Shown here piece by piece: positions 1 through 9,466 of a stretch of DNA of 64,000 nucleotides. Both the position numbers and the translations under genes were made by a program. Under the pieces are notes generated by a model. That model was not told the origin of the DNA. It searched no databases and saw nothing but the letters and a program-made list of their open reading frames with translations. Within the stretch, counting starts at the first letter, position 1. Each line of letters begins with the position of its first letter. Origin of the DNA: JAWLDA01 sp041686855 (GTDB taxonomy: Bacteria > Bacillota > Limnochordia > DTU080 > RSA5); assembly GCA_041686855.1 (NCBI GenBank), contig JAWLDA010000001.1, forward strand, positions 372,001 through 436,000. The letters run 5' to 3'.

Positions 1-1
1 C

Positions 2-61
2 CCGACCACCGAATGGTCGTACGATGGCACCGGTTCAGTGGAAATCCGCCACACCCCTTAA
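2..61 (+). CDS. possible 3' end of an upstream gene (partial)
   Basis: The second reading frame is open from the window edge to a TAA at 59-61. It gives a plausible C-terminus of 19 residues containing WSYDGTGSVEIRHTP. A hairpin follows about 38 bases later, as expected downstream of a gene. Only 20 codons are visible, so the product cannot be named, and the frame may simply be open by chance. Confidence 0.3.
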   Translation, partial: PTTEWSYDGTGSVEIRHTP

Positions 62-98
62 AAATCAACGTGGGGGAGTATGCGGAGCGTCACGTTGT

Positions 99-123
99 GC
101 AGGCGGGGTGTAGCCCCGCCTGC
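99..123. terminator. perfect 10-bp hairpin, terminator-like
   Basis: A 10-base perfect inverted repeat (99-108 with 114-123) has a 5-base loop. It lies between the probable end of an upstream plus-strand gene and the end of the small minus-strand gene at 196-354. No T-run follows on either side, so it may be a weak bidirectional terminator or another structure. Confidence 0.4.
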
Positions 124-195
124 CCGATTATAGACCTGTGGGTGTTGGACCCGGCGCGGGCTGGCAGTATTCGATAGCGTGCAGAGGGTGTGCTG

Positions 196-354
196 TCACA
201 CTTTGTTGCGACGCCAAGCTAGGTAGAACGGAATCAAGGCGAGTGGTAAAAAGAAGAACGCGTGCGTGTACCCTCGAGCCGCAAAACCGAGCGACACCAT
301 TAGTAGGCCCATCAAGATCGCTAAACTCCACAGAATGGCACGGCCCATGTGCAT
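196..354 (-). CDS. small two-helix membrane protein, 52 aa
   Basis: A 52-residue protein that is almost entirely two hydrophobic segments (about residues 6-26 and 31-46), ending in a basic RRNKV tail. An AAGGGGTG ribosome binding site lies just upstream of two in-frame ATGs (354 and 348). The second ATG has better spacing to the binding site. It is transcribed away from the heparinase-type gene that begins at 485, so both share the 355-484 promoter region. No family is recognised. The coding call rests on the ribosome binding site and the membrane-like sequence. Confidence 0.5.
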   Translation of the reverse strand: MHMGRAILWSLAILMGLLMVSLGFAARGYTHAFFFLPLALIPFYLAWRRNKV

Positions 355-429
355 AACACCCCTTTTGGGGCTTATCCTGCCGTTTGACCGGCGCTTTGAT
401 TCGCGATCTCTCTCGAAAAGAAGGTCGTC

Positions 430-460
430 CGGACAGCTTACATAAACTATTTTATATAAT
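430..460 (+). promoter_or_regulatory. candidate sigma-A promoter for the heparinase-type gene
   Basis: A perfect TATAAT at 455-460 sits in an AT-rich stretch 25 bases before the ATG at 485. A weak -35 match (CGGACA, 430-435) lies 19 bases upstream of it. The surrounding DNA is GC-rich, so the AT-rich patch stands out. Confidence 0.4.
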
Positions 461-484
461 TTGTGAAAGAATGGATGATCTGGC

Positions 485-3400
485 ATGAACGCGGCAAACG
501 CACTTCGTTGCGCGCTCGTAATCATAATAGCGCTCGCCGCATCGTCCATGGGCGCATGGGCACAGAATTCGGAGTCCCGGCCGGGGCAGGCGGCGAGCTC
601 GGACAGATGGGAGTCTGTGAAGGTGAAAACGAACCTCCTCACGCGAGAAGAGATTGAGAGGGCGCGGCAAAGTCGTACGTGGCCTGAGACCGGGGCGGAT
701 GCCTCGCAGATTCTGGGTCGTGCTCGGAATTGGATGGAGTACACGCCGAAAGAGCTGCGCGAGTTGGTGCCGGGACCGGAGATTCCCCGTGCCTTTGACG
801 TCCATTTCAAGCAGAGTCCGACGCATCCCGAGGAGATCAAGGCGTATGGGAGCTACCCGTGGATCATCGATCCGAAGCGACCCTACAAGCTGATCAGCCC
901 GGTCGACGGCTCGGCCTTTCCGACGAACGACTTCGATCCCAGCCGCCCGGGAGGGCCAGGCGACGTCTCGGAGGAGCCGTACGTCGATACCGGCTGGGGG
1001 TGGAAGGATCCGAATGACGACCAGAAGTACTGGTTTGTCGCGTATTGGGCCCATTGGTTTTGGTACGAGCACCTCGTGCCGGCGGCAGAGGCCCTGGGAC
1101 AAGCGTACATTCTCACCGGTGACCAGCGCTACGCACGCCAGGCGGCGGCTCTCCTCGACCGCATCGCCGAAGTGTACCCGGAGATGGACTACGTCAATCA
1201 GTCCCGGTATGGGACGGAGATTCAAAAAGGGACGTACCACGGACGGATTGTGAACGCAATCTGGGAGACGGGCGTCGTGAAAAGCTTAGCCAGGGCGTAC
1301 GACTTCGCCTTTGAAGGCATCGCCGACGACCCGGAGTTAGAGGCACTGACGGGCAAGAGCGTGGCGGAGATTCGCGCCAATATCGAGCAGAACCTGCTCG
1401 AAGAGGCCGCCCGTTCCATTTACACCATGGACGGTCGGATCCGCGGCAATTTCGGCATGCATCACAGCGCTCTTGCCACCCTCGCAATCGTTCTCGACAA
1501 CGAGATTACGGCGAAGTACCTCGACTGGGTCCTCCACGCAACGGGGAACGGCCCTTGGTCCTTTGAGGGGATTGTGTCCGGACTCACCAACTTCATCTAC
1601 CGTGACGGGGCGGCCAACGAGAGCTCGCCAGGGTACAACTCCCTGTGGACCGGTCACTTTCAGATCGTGAGCGAACTGATGCTGCGCCGGGGTATTGACA
1701 TGTACTCCGAGTATCCCAAGTTAAGACGCCTCTACGACGTGCCCTTTCGCTTATCGCTTCCAGGAGGCTTTACCCCAAACATCGGCGATACAGGCAGCGT
1801 CAAAAGCTCCGGCCTGATCGGCTGGAACAACCGGCTGTATGCGACGGCGCACAAGCGGTACGGGGAGCCGTCGTACCTTACAGGCAAAAGCCCGTATCAA
1901 ACCAGCGACAACATGAGCGCATACGGTCTGGGTCTGCTCCGGCGGGGAGACGAGCGGAACGGAATGGGTCTCAGCCTTTACTACGGGCAATCTGGGGGAC
2001 ACGGTCACTACGACCGACTCAACCTCGAGCTTTTCGCCCTCGGCCAGCGGCTCATGCCCGACCTGGGGTACCCCGAGTACATGACCGGCTTCCACAAAAA
2101 GCTGTACGGTTGGACCGGCCATACGCTCAGTCACAATACGGTGTTGGTGAACGAGCAGAGGCAAGGCAGCAAAGCAGGGGGGCGCCTCCAGGCGTTCGCG
2201 GCCTCGCCGAAGGTGCAGTACCTCGATGTGCGCGCTGAGGAAGCGTACCCCGGTGTGGTCGATCGGTATCAGCGCGCCGTCGCAATGATCGATGTCTCAC
2301 CGGACGATGCGTACGTGGTCGACGTCTTTCGGGTGAGCGGGGGAACTCGCCACGACTACAGTCTACATGGGCCGGATGGAGAGGTGGTACTGGAGAACGT
2401 GACGCTCTCCCCGGTCCAGACGGTCGGGACTCTGGCGGGAGAAGAGGTACCCTTTGGCTACCTCTATGACGCCCCGCGCCTGGAAGAGGCGGGCTACTCG
2501 GGTTCGTACGGAGGTTATACAGGGAGCGGCTTCTCCTACCTGCGCAATGTCCAACGGGCCCGGCCCCAAGGGGTGTGGCGGGCCGAGTGGACGGTGCGCG
2601 ATGACCGTCGTGCGCACCTGCGGACGACGTTTCTGCCCCAGGACGGTGTCGAGGTGGTCGTCGCCGACGGAGAACCACCGCAAAACAAGGCTGGGAATCC
2701 CAAGAGCCTGAAGTACATCCTTGCCCGTCACCGTTCAGAAGGGACCGAGCCCCTTGAGAGCGCCTTCGTCACCCTTTTGGAGCCTCACCGGGGTGAACCC
2801 GTAATTGCAGACGTGACGCGACTGAGCGAAGAGCCGGCCGACGCCCAGGCGCTTGTCGCTTTAGCCGTCGAACGTGGGGAGGGGATCGATTACATCTTTC
2901 AATCGCCCGAACCTAACGAGGCGTACACACTCGACGACGCGCAGTTTCAAGGCCGGCTTGGAGTCGTCTCACGGGACGGCAACGGTGGTGTGCGCTTCGC
3001 TTACCTTCTTGGCGGGGCCAGACTGACACAAGGAGATCTGCAGATCGAGAGCGCCGGATCGTATCTAGGCGAGATTCTCGGAGTGGGGCCGGAGTCTCGA
3101 GTCGCGACGGTGCGCTTCGTCTCTGGCGCTTTCGACTACGTGCAGGAGGCCTTAGTCGGGCAGAGGGTGGTGATCAGCAATGAACACCACGCGACGGAGT
3201 ACGTCGTGGAGCGAGTTGAGTCGACCGATAAAGCGGGCATCTACCATCTTACCTTGGGCGAGACTGAGCTCCTGACCGGGATGGGAGAGCTGAGCGCCGC
3301 CGACGTACAGACGATTTCAGGGGGGAGTGGGAGCGTGCTTCGCTCCAAGACGCCCCTCGTCCTCGGTCCTTACTACAAAGGCCAGTGGTTGATTGATGCG

Positions 3401-4414
3401 GCGACTGGAGTAGGAGGGCGGATTCTCGACATCCAGGGACATGGGAGCGAGATCCGGCTGGACCGTGCGCTCCCTAATCTACAAGCGGGTGATACCTTTC
3501 ACATCCTCGATGTCGGTGTCGGCGACCGCATTGAGATCAGCAGTACAGTCTATATCGAGGCTCGCGGAGGTGGCGAGTACGCCATCGAGAGCAACCTGCC
3601 TGTCAGCGTGCGTCTCAGCGACGGTAAGGTGCGCCGAGTGGGACCGGGCGCGCACCTGGTGCAGGTCGAAGTGCCGACACTGCAGTGGCTCTCCTCGTTT
3701 GGGGATAAGAGCGGAAGGGTGCGCGGCGAGCTCCCACTCTCTTTCACGCTGAATGCGCCAACCGGCATGGGTGTGAACGACGTACTGGTACAACTCTCGG
3801 GCGAGACCCTCTATCGAGGCGTCGAGGCGCCTGCATCCGACGCCATCGTCATCGATACGTTGACCCTGCCTGATGGCGAGTACACCATACAGGTTTCGTT
3901 CACCGATACACTCGGTCGGAGGTTTACCGAGTCTGTCACCTTTGACGTGGACAATAGGTGGCAGGAGGTCGACGATCTGAAGCCTCCCATTGATTCAGGC
4001 TGGTTCAGCTTTGATTTTAACAAGACTCTTGAACGCTCGAACGGATGGGCGTATCGGACTGACCAGTTCCAGGCGTTTTACGAAGATCGGGATCGACTCG
4101 TTTTAGAGGCGGAGACGAAGGGGGGATACCTCGTTTGGGAGGCGCCGCTCCTTGACGCGTTCGAGGTGACTCTCTATGCGCGGGAAGCAAGGGTTGATGT
4201 AACCCTCGCCGTCTCAAGTGACGGTGCAACGTGGCGGACTCTCGTGCCGACGATTACGCAAGAAGGGCCGAACGATGCGGGGTGGTACCGCTTGGTCTAT
4301 TGTGGCGACGTCACTAGCCGTGGCAACCTCTTCCGACTTACGCTTCCACAATCGGCGAGCCCGGAGGAGCTGCAGATCGGCAAGGTAGCCTTGCGGGGCC
4401 TCAACGCGGATTAA
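485..4414 (+). CDS. secreted heparinase II/III-family polysaccharide lyase, multidomain
   Basis: A 1309-residue protein with a clear signal peptide (about residues 1-26, ending GAWAQ), so it should be exported. An alpha/alpha-toroid lyase-like region with an MHHSALATLA segment (about residue 325) is followed by the heparinase II/III C-terminal signature: GGHGHYD near 505 and SHNTVLVN near 549. The remaining 650 residues look like beta-sandwich modules, perhaps for carbohydrate binding or stalk functions. The family cleaves uronic-acid-containing polysaccharides such as heparin, heparan or alginate by beta-elimination; the substrate here is unknown. The protein is roughly twice the usual family length because of the C-terminal modules. 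The ribosome binding site is weak. A binding-protein gene converges on it, consistent with a saccharide-use locus. Confidence 0.85.
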   Translation: MNAANALRCALVIIIALAASSMGAWAQNSESRPGQAASSDRWESVKVKTNLLTREEIERARQSRTWPETGADASQILGRARNWMEYTPKELRELVPGPEIPRAFDVHFKQSPTHPEEIKAYGSYPWIIDPKRPYKLISPVDGSAFPTNDFDPSRPGGPGDVSEEPYVDTGWGWKDPNDDQKYWFVAYWAHWFWYEHLVPAAEALGQAYILTGDQRYARQAAALLDRIAEVYPEMDYVNQSRYGTEIQKGTYHGRIVNAIWETGVVKSLARAYDFAFEGIADDPELEALTGKSVAEIRANIEQNLLEEAARSIYTMDGRIRGNFGMHHSALATLAIVLDNEITAKYLDWVLHATGNGPWSFEGIVSGLTNFIYRDGAANESSPGYNSLWTGHFQIVSELMLRRGIDMYSEYPKLRRLYDVPFRLSLPGGFTPNIGDTGSVKSSGLIGWNNRLYATAHKRYGEPSYLTGKSPYQTSDNMSAYGLGLLRRGDERNGMGLSLYYGQSGGHGHYDRLNLELFALGQRLMPDLGYPEYMTGFHKKLYGWTGHTLSHNTVLVNEQRQGSKAGGRLQAFAASPKVQYLDVRAEEAYPGVVDRYQRAVAMIDVSPDDAYVVDVFRVSGGTRHDYSLHGPDGEVVLENVTLSPVQTVGTLAGEEVPFGYLYDAPRLEEAGYSGSYGGYTGSGFSYLRNVQRARPQGVWRAEWTVRDDRRAHLRTTFLPQDGVEVVVADGEPPQNKAGNPKSLKYILARHRSEGTEPLESAFVTLLEPHRGEPVIADVTRLSEEPADAQALVALAVERGEGIDYIFQSPEPNEAYTLDDAQFQGRLGVVSRDGNGGVRFAYLLGGARLTQGDLQIESAGSYLGEILGVGPESRVATVRFVSGAFDYVQEALVGQRVVISNEHHATEYVVERVESTDKAGIYHLTLGETELLTGMGELSAADVQTISGGSGSVLRSKTPLVLGPYYKGQWLIDAATGVGGRILDIQGHGSEIRLDRALPNLQAGDTFHILDVGVGDRIEISSTVYIEARGGGEYAIESNLPVSVRLSDGKVRRVGPGAHLVQVEVPTLQWLSSFGDKSGRVRGELPLSFTLNAPTGMGVNDVLVQLSGETLYRGVEAPASDAIVIDTLTLPDGEYTIQVSFTDTLGRRFTESVTFDVDNRWQEVDDLKPPIDSGWFSFDFNKTLERSNGWAYRTDQFQAFYEDRDRLVLEAETKGGYLVWEAPLLDAFEVTLYAREARVDVTLAVSSDGATWRTLVPTITQEGPNDAGWYRLVYCGDVTSRGNLFRLTLPQSASPEELQIGKVALRGLNAD

Positions 4415-4455
4415 TCTGAGGCAGAGCGTGTGCAATGGCAGTGTGCATATGAGAA

Positions 4456-4480
4456 GCGGCGGAGCATTCCGCTCCGCCGC
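4456..4480. terminator. hairpin between convergent genes
   Basis: A perfect 10-base stem (4456-4465 with 4471-4480) and 5-base loop lie in the 88 bases between the convergent stops at 4414 and 4503. It can serve both genes. A short CTAAAAT follows on the plus side and no strong T-run is present. Confidence 0.6.
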
Positions 4481-4502
4481 CTGCTAAAATGATCGGTCCG
4501 AT

Positions 4503-5735
4503 CTACTCGCCAAACACCTCAGCGAAGCGTTGTACCATGACGCGTTGGACATCTTCGAGCGACTGCCTGGGCAGCTTTGTCCCGGCAACGACGGCTGATT
4601 CGGCCGGTCGCAGCTCGCGCACATAGTAATCGATCCACAGAGGCGTGCGGGGCCTCGCCTCGGGCAGCTGCTCGATGAGAGCACGATACGCAGGGGGCAG
4701 CTGCGGTACGACGGCCTGCAGGGCTTCCCAGCTCGCCGGAAGTGCTTCAGGCGAAGACTCGAACCGACGCTGTTGCACGTCTGCCAGCCCGAAGTACCTC
4801 AAAAGATGCATGGCCGCATCGACGTTCTGCGACCCCACGGGAATCCCAAGGGCGTGTCCTCCGCCCCACGTCCCGTTTTGGCCTCCAGGTGGGTGCGGCA
4901 CCCGCCCCGTCGTGAATGGAATCCCTTGCTCGACGTACCGGCCGGCGGCCGTGGTGGAGTCCGTGTGCATGGCGACGGTGCCCTGAACAAAACCGGTGTT
5001 GCCCATGGGCGAGATCGGATTTTGGTGGCCGTACGTCTCGGCCCATGACTGGATCCATTCGAATGCTGCGATGTTGTTGGGATGGGTGGCCGTCGGCCGC
5101 GTCTTGGTCTCGTCGAGGAGTTGGCCCCCAAACGTCCAGATCCAGGCCGGCGCGCCCCAATTGGCCCCCCAAGGGACGAATCCGACTTGCGAGTAACTCC
5201 CGTCGTTCTCCACTTTAGTGAGCTTTTGGCTCCATTCGCGCAGCTCGTCAAGAGAGGCCGGGTCTACGTTTGGGTCGAGTCCCGACTCTTCAAACAAGTC
5301 GATCCGCTTAAAGAGTCCCCGTGAGGTGGCGTGGTACGGGACACCGTACATTTTGCCTTGAAAGGTCATCTCTTCGGCGTCCCCAGGCGTGAATTGCAGG
5401 CCTTCTAAGGCGCGGGTGACGTCGAGGAGGAGACCCTGGGCGGCCAATTCGATCACCGTTGAGCCTTCTAACCACGTGAGGTCGGGCGGAGCGCCACTGG
5501 CAATCGCCAGACTGATGCGCTCAGTGAACTCCGCTTGGCTTGCGGGGATCATCTCCAGATTGATCTCAACGTTTGGGTTCTCCGTTTGATACCACTGAAT
5601 GATCTCTTCGAATTGCTGTCGCCGGATGTCCGACTGCACCCAAACGGTCAACTCTTGGGCGAAGGCCATTGGCATCCAGATGGCCCATAACGAGAAGCAC
5701 GCCAGGAGCGCGACGGAATTCAAGATACGTTTCAT
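4503..5735 (-). CDS. ABC transporter solute-binding protein (family 1, sugar type)
   Basis: A 410-residue extracellular solute-binding protein. Residues 1-26 form a signal peptide (MKRILNSVALL through MAFAQ), with no lipobox cysteine at the cleavage site. Features typical of family 1 sugar-binding proteins include GAPPDLTWLEGS, a YGVPYHATSRG-like segment and HTDSTTAAGRY. The ATG at 5735 is chosen because a GCAGGAGGG ribosome binding site lies 6-7 bases upstream; the longer open frame beyond it has no such support. No permease or ATPase gene is adjacent, so it must work with components encoded elsewhere. It is divergent from an AraC-type regulator that may control it. Confidence 0.9.
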   Translation of the reverse strand: MKRILNSVALLACFSLWAIWMPMAFAQELTVWVQSDIRRQQFEEIIQWYQTENPNVEINLEMIPASQAEFTERISLAIASGAPPDLTWLEGSTVIELAAQGLLLDVTRALEGLQFTPGDAEEMTFQGKMYGVPYHATSRGLFKRIDLFEESGLDPNVDPASLDELREWSQKLTKVENDGSYSQVGFVPWGANWGAPAWIWTFGGQLLDETKTRPTATHPNNIAAFEWIQSWAETYGHQNPISPMGNTGFVQGTVAMHTDSTTAAGRYVEQGIPFTTGRVPHPPGGQNGTWGGGHALGIPVGSQNVDAAMHLLRYFGLADVQQRRFESSPEALPASWEALQAVVPQLPPAYRALIEQLPEARPRTPLWIDYYVRELRPAESAVVAGTKLPRQSLEDVQRVMVQRFAEVFGE

Positions 5736-5963
5736 GTTAATCCCTCCTGCTTTCTTGGTTTCTGTTCGCTCTCGGGGTTCGATGTTGTGCGATGATTTCT
5801 GCAAAATGGGACTTTTGACCTTCTTTGGGTCCCGTTCTGTAGGAAAAAATCCACAACATTGGCGGGGAATGTTACCAAGCCGCGTTGAAAGGACAAGCGC
5901 CGGCGGCGGGAGAATCGCCACCGAAGTGGTACTTGGAAGGATTGGGATGGAGGTCGTAAGGCT

Positions 5964-6920
5964 GTGGCCCAAGAGAGTCTCAAGCGAGACGATCGAGACG
6001 ATTTGCGAACCGACCACGCCAATGCATATGTGATGAGCCACATGCGCAGCCGAGCCGTGCTTTGCAGGCAATTTGTCACCCCGCACGGGTATGACGGCTC
6101 GCTGCATCGGCATGTTGGTTTAGAGATAATCTTTTGTCAGGCTGGTCACGGGACATTGACGGTCGGGAATCAGTCGGTCCCGTACCACCCTGGTCACCTG
6201 ATCTACTTTGATTGTCGTATTCCGCACAAGGTGAGTGTGGAGGGGGAGTATCGCCGGTGGGGGCTGTGCTTTTGGCCGGAGAGTTTGGACGCTCACGCTC
6301 CGAGCGACGAGCTAAACCGCCTGATTCAACGGGTGCGACCGCGAGCAGACGAAATCCGCCTTTTTCACGTTCCACAATCGGACTGGTCCCGCCTCGAGCG
6401 GCACTTTGAGGATTTGAGCGAAGAGGTGGAGTCGCAGCGCTCGGATTTCGCACTCATGTTTCAGCTCCACATTATGGAGCTTCACATACTGCTCAAACGC
6501 TTTCAACACAAGGTGGTTTCGCTCGAGCGCAAAGGGGAGGCGCGCACGCTCAAAGAGCGAGTCGTCGACGTGCTTAGCTACATTGAGGCCAACTTGGCCA
6601 GTCCGATCACCTCAAAGGAGATTGCCGGCGCCTTTCACTACAGTGCATCTCATCTCAACCGTTTGATGAAACAAGCCACCGGGTGCTCATTCTCTGATTA
6701 CGTCAAGGCGCGCCGCCTGGAGCGGGCCAAACGGCTGCTCGTGCATTCGGATCTCAAAGTGACGGGCGTAGCTGAAGCCGTCGGGATTCCAAATGTGGCG
6801 TACTTTTGCCGCAAGTTTAGAGAGGAGACGGGGCTGACGCCGGGGGAGTTCCGCTCCCGAGAGAGCGTGCAGGCGGAGCTCGGTCCAAAGGACGTAGGCG
6901 CCCTTCGGCGAAGTATGTAA
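5964..6920 (+). CDS. AraC-family transcriptional regulator
   Basis: 318 residues. The N-terminal half has a cupin-like sensor pattern (RHVGLEIIFCQAGHG near residue 50, then PGHLIYFD). The C-terminus carries the paired helix-turn-helix of AraC/XylS proteins: TSKEIAGAFHYSASHLNRL near 215, then VAEAVGIPNVAYFCRKF and ETGLTPGEFR. The GTG at 5964 has a GGAGGT site nine bases upstream, so it is preferred over the internal ATG at 6033. It is divergent from the solute-binding gene at 4503-5735 and upstream of a sugar kinase, so it probably senses a sugar and controls one or both sides. Confidence 0.9.
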   Translation: MAQESLKRDDRDDLRTDHANAYVMSHMRSRAVLCRQFVTPHGYDGSLHRHVGLEIIFCQAGHGTLTVGNQSVPYHPGHLIYFDCRIPHKVSVEGEYRRWGLCFWPESLDAHAPSDELNRLIQRVRPRADEIRLFHVPQSDWSRLERHFEDLSEEVESQRSDFALMFQLHIMELHILLKRFQHKVVSLERKGEARTLKERVVDVLSYIEANLASPITSKEIAGAFHYSASHLNRLMKQATGCSFSDYVKARRLERAKRLLVHSDLKVTGVAEAVGIPNVAYFCRKFREETGLTPGEFRSRESVQAELGPKDVGALRRSM

Positions 6921-7003
6921 ACTTGCGTGAGTGATCGCTCGCCATGGTCGTCTTTGCGCAGGCGTTCGGGGCGAGCGGCACGCCATAGGAGATTGACGAT
7001 AGG

Positions 7004-8065
7004 GTGTATCGAGGTATGAATGCACAAGAACGAGTCTACATCGGTACGGACAGCGGCGCGACCACCTCTAAGGTCGGCGGTGTGTGGGCGGATGGGGCCC
7101 CTGTTTCGACGACATTGCTTCAACGTCCAACATTAGCGGAGCACGGACCCGAGGCGGCCGTGCAGGGCTGGGTGAGCGCGGCCGACGAGTACCTCGAGCA
7201 AAATGCTCTGAGTTGGGAGCGTGTTCACGGCGTCGGACTCGCGATTCCGGGTCCTTACGAGCGTTACGGAGTGTTGGGTAAGATGTCCAATCTCCCGGCG
7301 AGCTTCGAAGGGTACGACGTCCACGCCGCCTACAGTGAGGCCTTGCACCGACGGGCCGGGCGCCCCATTCCCCTTGTGGTCGGGAACGACGGCAACCTTG
7401 GTGGGGTCGCCGAGGCGCGGCGCGTCCTGGACGAACAGGGCGCGGCGGAGGGTACGGTGATCATGCTCGCGCCCGGCTCTGGGCTAGGCGCCGCGTACAT
7501 TGGAAAAGACGGACTACCTCTCGACGGAGACACTTTGGCGGGGATGGAGGCAGGGCATATGCCTCTGCCACTGCAGGTGCTCGGGGCTGAGGCGTACCCA
7601 TGCGGCTGCGGTCGTACGTGGGGATGCGCTGAGGTGTACACGTCCCTAGCCGGCCTCCCCTATTTACTTGAGGAGCGTCTGCCTCGTCATCCGGGACACC
7701 CGTTGGCCGATTCGCCCTTACCCGCAAAGGAGCGGGTGATGAGTCTGCGGGGGCTGGCCCAGGAGGGCGACCCGTTGGCGCAAGAGATATTTGATTTTCA
7801 GGCGAAAGCGCTTGGATTGCACATTGCGAGTTTGACGATGGCTTTGGATTGTCGTTACGTCGTGGTCGGTGGCGGGCTCATGGATCCCGGCGCGACGAGC
7901 GAAGCGTTTAGAGAGCGCTATCTCGGAATTGCACGCGAGACGGCCGATATGTACTTTTGGCCGTCGCAGCGGGGACGGGTGCACATTGTCGGGGCCGCAT
8001 TGGGCGACTTGTCGCAGGCGATCGGCGCCGCGCTCGTGGCAATGCTGACCGATACCCAACCGTAG
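7004..8065 (+). CDS. ROK-family sugar kinase
   Basis: 353 residues of the ROK family, cytoplasmic hexose or amino-sugar kinases. Visible motifs are the phosphate-binding DSGATTSK near the N-terminus, the catalytic GNDGNLGG (about residue 128), MEAGHMPL, and the zinc motif CGCGRTWGCAE near residue 200. GTG at 7004 has GGAGAT ten bases upstream; ATG at 7016 is an alternative. The family does not fix the substrate; glucose, N-acetylglucosamine or N-acetylmannosamine are typical. It lies between the AraC regulator and a Gfo/Idh/MocA oxidoreductase in the same direction. Confidence 0.85.
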   Translation: MYRGMNAQERVYIGTDSGATTSKVGGVWADGAPVSTTLLQRPTLAEHGPEAAVQGWVSAADEYLEQNALSWERVHGVGLAIPGPYERYGVLGKMSNLPASFEGYDVHAAYSEALHRRAGRPIPLVVGNDGNLGGVAEARRVLDEQGAAEGTVIMLAPGSGLGAAYIGKDGLPLDGDTLAGMEAGHMPLPLQVLGAEAYPCGCGRTWGCAEVYTSLAGLPYLLEERLPRHPGHPLADSPLPAKERVMSLRGLAQEGDPLAQEIFDFQAKALGLHIASLTMALDCRYVVVGGGLMDPGATSEAFRERYLGIARETADMYFWPSQRGRVHIVGAALGDLSQAIGAALVAMLTDTQP

Positions 8066-8106
8066 AGGTGCGTACGATCGGTTTGAAAAGGGGTTAACGT
8101 TAGAGA

Positions 8107-9195
8107 ATGATTCGAGTCGCATCGATCGGATATGGAGACATTGCGCAGCGGAGTCGATTCCCCGAGTTGATGGAGTTTGGCGACCGGGCGAGACTCGTCG
8201 CCATCGCGGGACGGGACGGGAGTCGCTTGAGCGAGTGTGCAGAGCGTTTTGGTGGTCCCGACACGTACACAGACGTCGATGAGATGCTCGCACGCGATGA
8301 TGTGGATGCCGTCCTCGTCTTGACGGCGCCGGACTCGCACGCCGAGATGACGATCAAGGCGGTGCGGGCCGGTAAGCACGTGTTGTTGGAGAAACCGATG
8401 GTGGTCGATCTCCAAGAGGCGTACGCAATCCAAGAGGCAGTCCAAGATGAGCGGACCCGACGTCCGCGCGTCGTCTATCCACTGCCCCATACACCATCCG
8501 GGTACTATGCCATGCTGCGTAGCCTGATTGAGAGCGGCGCTGTCGGCGACGTGACCAACGTGGAGTGCCACGCGGCCCATCGCGGCCCCACCCACGCCGG
8601 CTGGTTTTATCAAAAGGACCGGGCGGGCGGTGGCGTCCTCTTTGACCTAGGAATTTACCCGTTGAGCGCCGTCACTTCGCTTTTTGGCCCGGCTGAGCGA
8701 GTCAGCGCTTTGGTGGGGACACGCTTTGAGGAGAGGCGGCTTGACGATGGGTCGAGTGTACAACCTGACGTCGAAGACTATGCTCTCGTAAACTTGTGGA
8801 TGAAGCGCGGGATCGCAGTCACTGTGAACGCCAATTGGAACGGCTTCGCGACCCATCATCATACGCGCCATCGCATTGCCGTCTTTGGTCGAGAGGGGCT
8901 CCTTCACGTCGGTGGGCCTCAGGCGATCTACCTGCATCGTGTCGACGGTGATTATGACGGGTTTCCGGTTTCGACCCATGAGATTGAGTACGACGGTTAT
9001 CCCTGCCGCAAGGTGCAACCGCAAACCGACATCCAAGCTGCACGCGGCACGATCGACGAGTTTCTCCATAGGATTGAGACCGAGGAGACATCAACGGCGC
9101 TGCTCGCGCAACGTGTTCACATTCACGAGATCATGTTCGCCGCGTATGAGAGCGGCCGGCTCGCCACAGCTCGCAAGATTGAGAGTTCGTTTTAG
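8107..9195 (+). CDS. Gfo/Idh/MocA-family NAD(P)-dependent oxidoreductase
   Basis: 362 residues. The Rossmann fold starts at the N-terminus (ASIGYGDIAQ). The EKP signature of the family is present (LLEKPMVV, about residue 95), followed by the C-terminal alpha/beta domain with GGGVLFDLGIYPL. The family oxidises or reduces hydroxyl groups on sugars, inositols and amino sugars. It follows the ROK kinase by 41 bases and ends just before a strong hairpin, so the two probably share a transcript. The specific substrate cannot be told. Confidence 0.85.
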   Translation: MIRVASIGYGDIAQRSRFPELMEFGDRARLVAIAGRDGSRLSECAERFGGPDTYTDVDEMLARDDVDAVLVLTAPDSHAEMTIKAVRAGKHVLLEKPMVVDLQEAYAIQEAVQDERTRRPRVVYPLPHTPSGYYAMLRSLIESGAVGDVTNVECHAAHRGPTHAGWFYQKDRAGGGVLFDLGIYPLSAVTSLFGPAERVSALVGTRFEERRLDDGSSVQPDVEDYALVNLWMKRGIAVTVNANWNGFATHHHTRHRIAVFGREGLLHVGGPQAIYLHRVDGDYDGFPVSTHEIEYDGYPCRKVQPQTDIQAARGTIDEFLHRIETEETSTALLAQRVHIHEIMFAAYESGRLATARKIESSF

Positions 9196-9264
9196 CAACA
9201 CGCCGAGCGTCGTGGAGATTCGCTTAAATAGGCACTTAAAATCGATCTGAGACTGAGATCACGT

Positions 9265-9290
9265 GAGGGGCGTTCAATCGAACGCCCCTC
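9265..9290 (+). terminator. intrinsic terminator after the Gfo/Idh/MocA gene
   Basis: An 11-base perfect stem (9265-9275 with 9280-9290) and 4-base loop are followed by TACATGTTTT. It lies 70 bases after the stop at 9195. Confidence 0.7.
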
Positions 9291-9466
9291 TACATGTTTT
9301 GGGCCTGGTAGGGAGGAATGCTCCCTCACCCAAACAAAAGTCGGAAAAATCGGACGCAACCAGCGCTTAATGCTTAGAGGTGACTCAAAAGGACAGAAAT
9401 GGATGGGAATCATTTTGCACATACTCATGGTGTAGGCTGCGCGGGAATTCAGAAGGAGGCAGGCTT

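Noticed and set aside
452..1240. 262-codon open frame antisense to the heparinase-type gene
   Set aside because: Arg-rich shadow of a real gene, with no binding site or domain.
5736..6113. 126-codon N-terminal extension of the first solute-binding protein
   Set aside because: The AGGAGG-preceded ATG at 5735 starts a proper signal peptide; the extension would overlap the AraC gene and lacks family resemblance.
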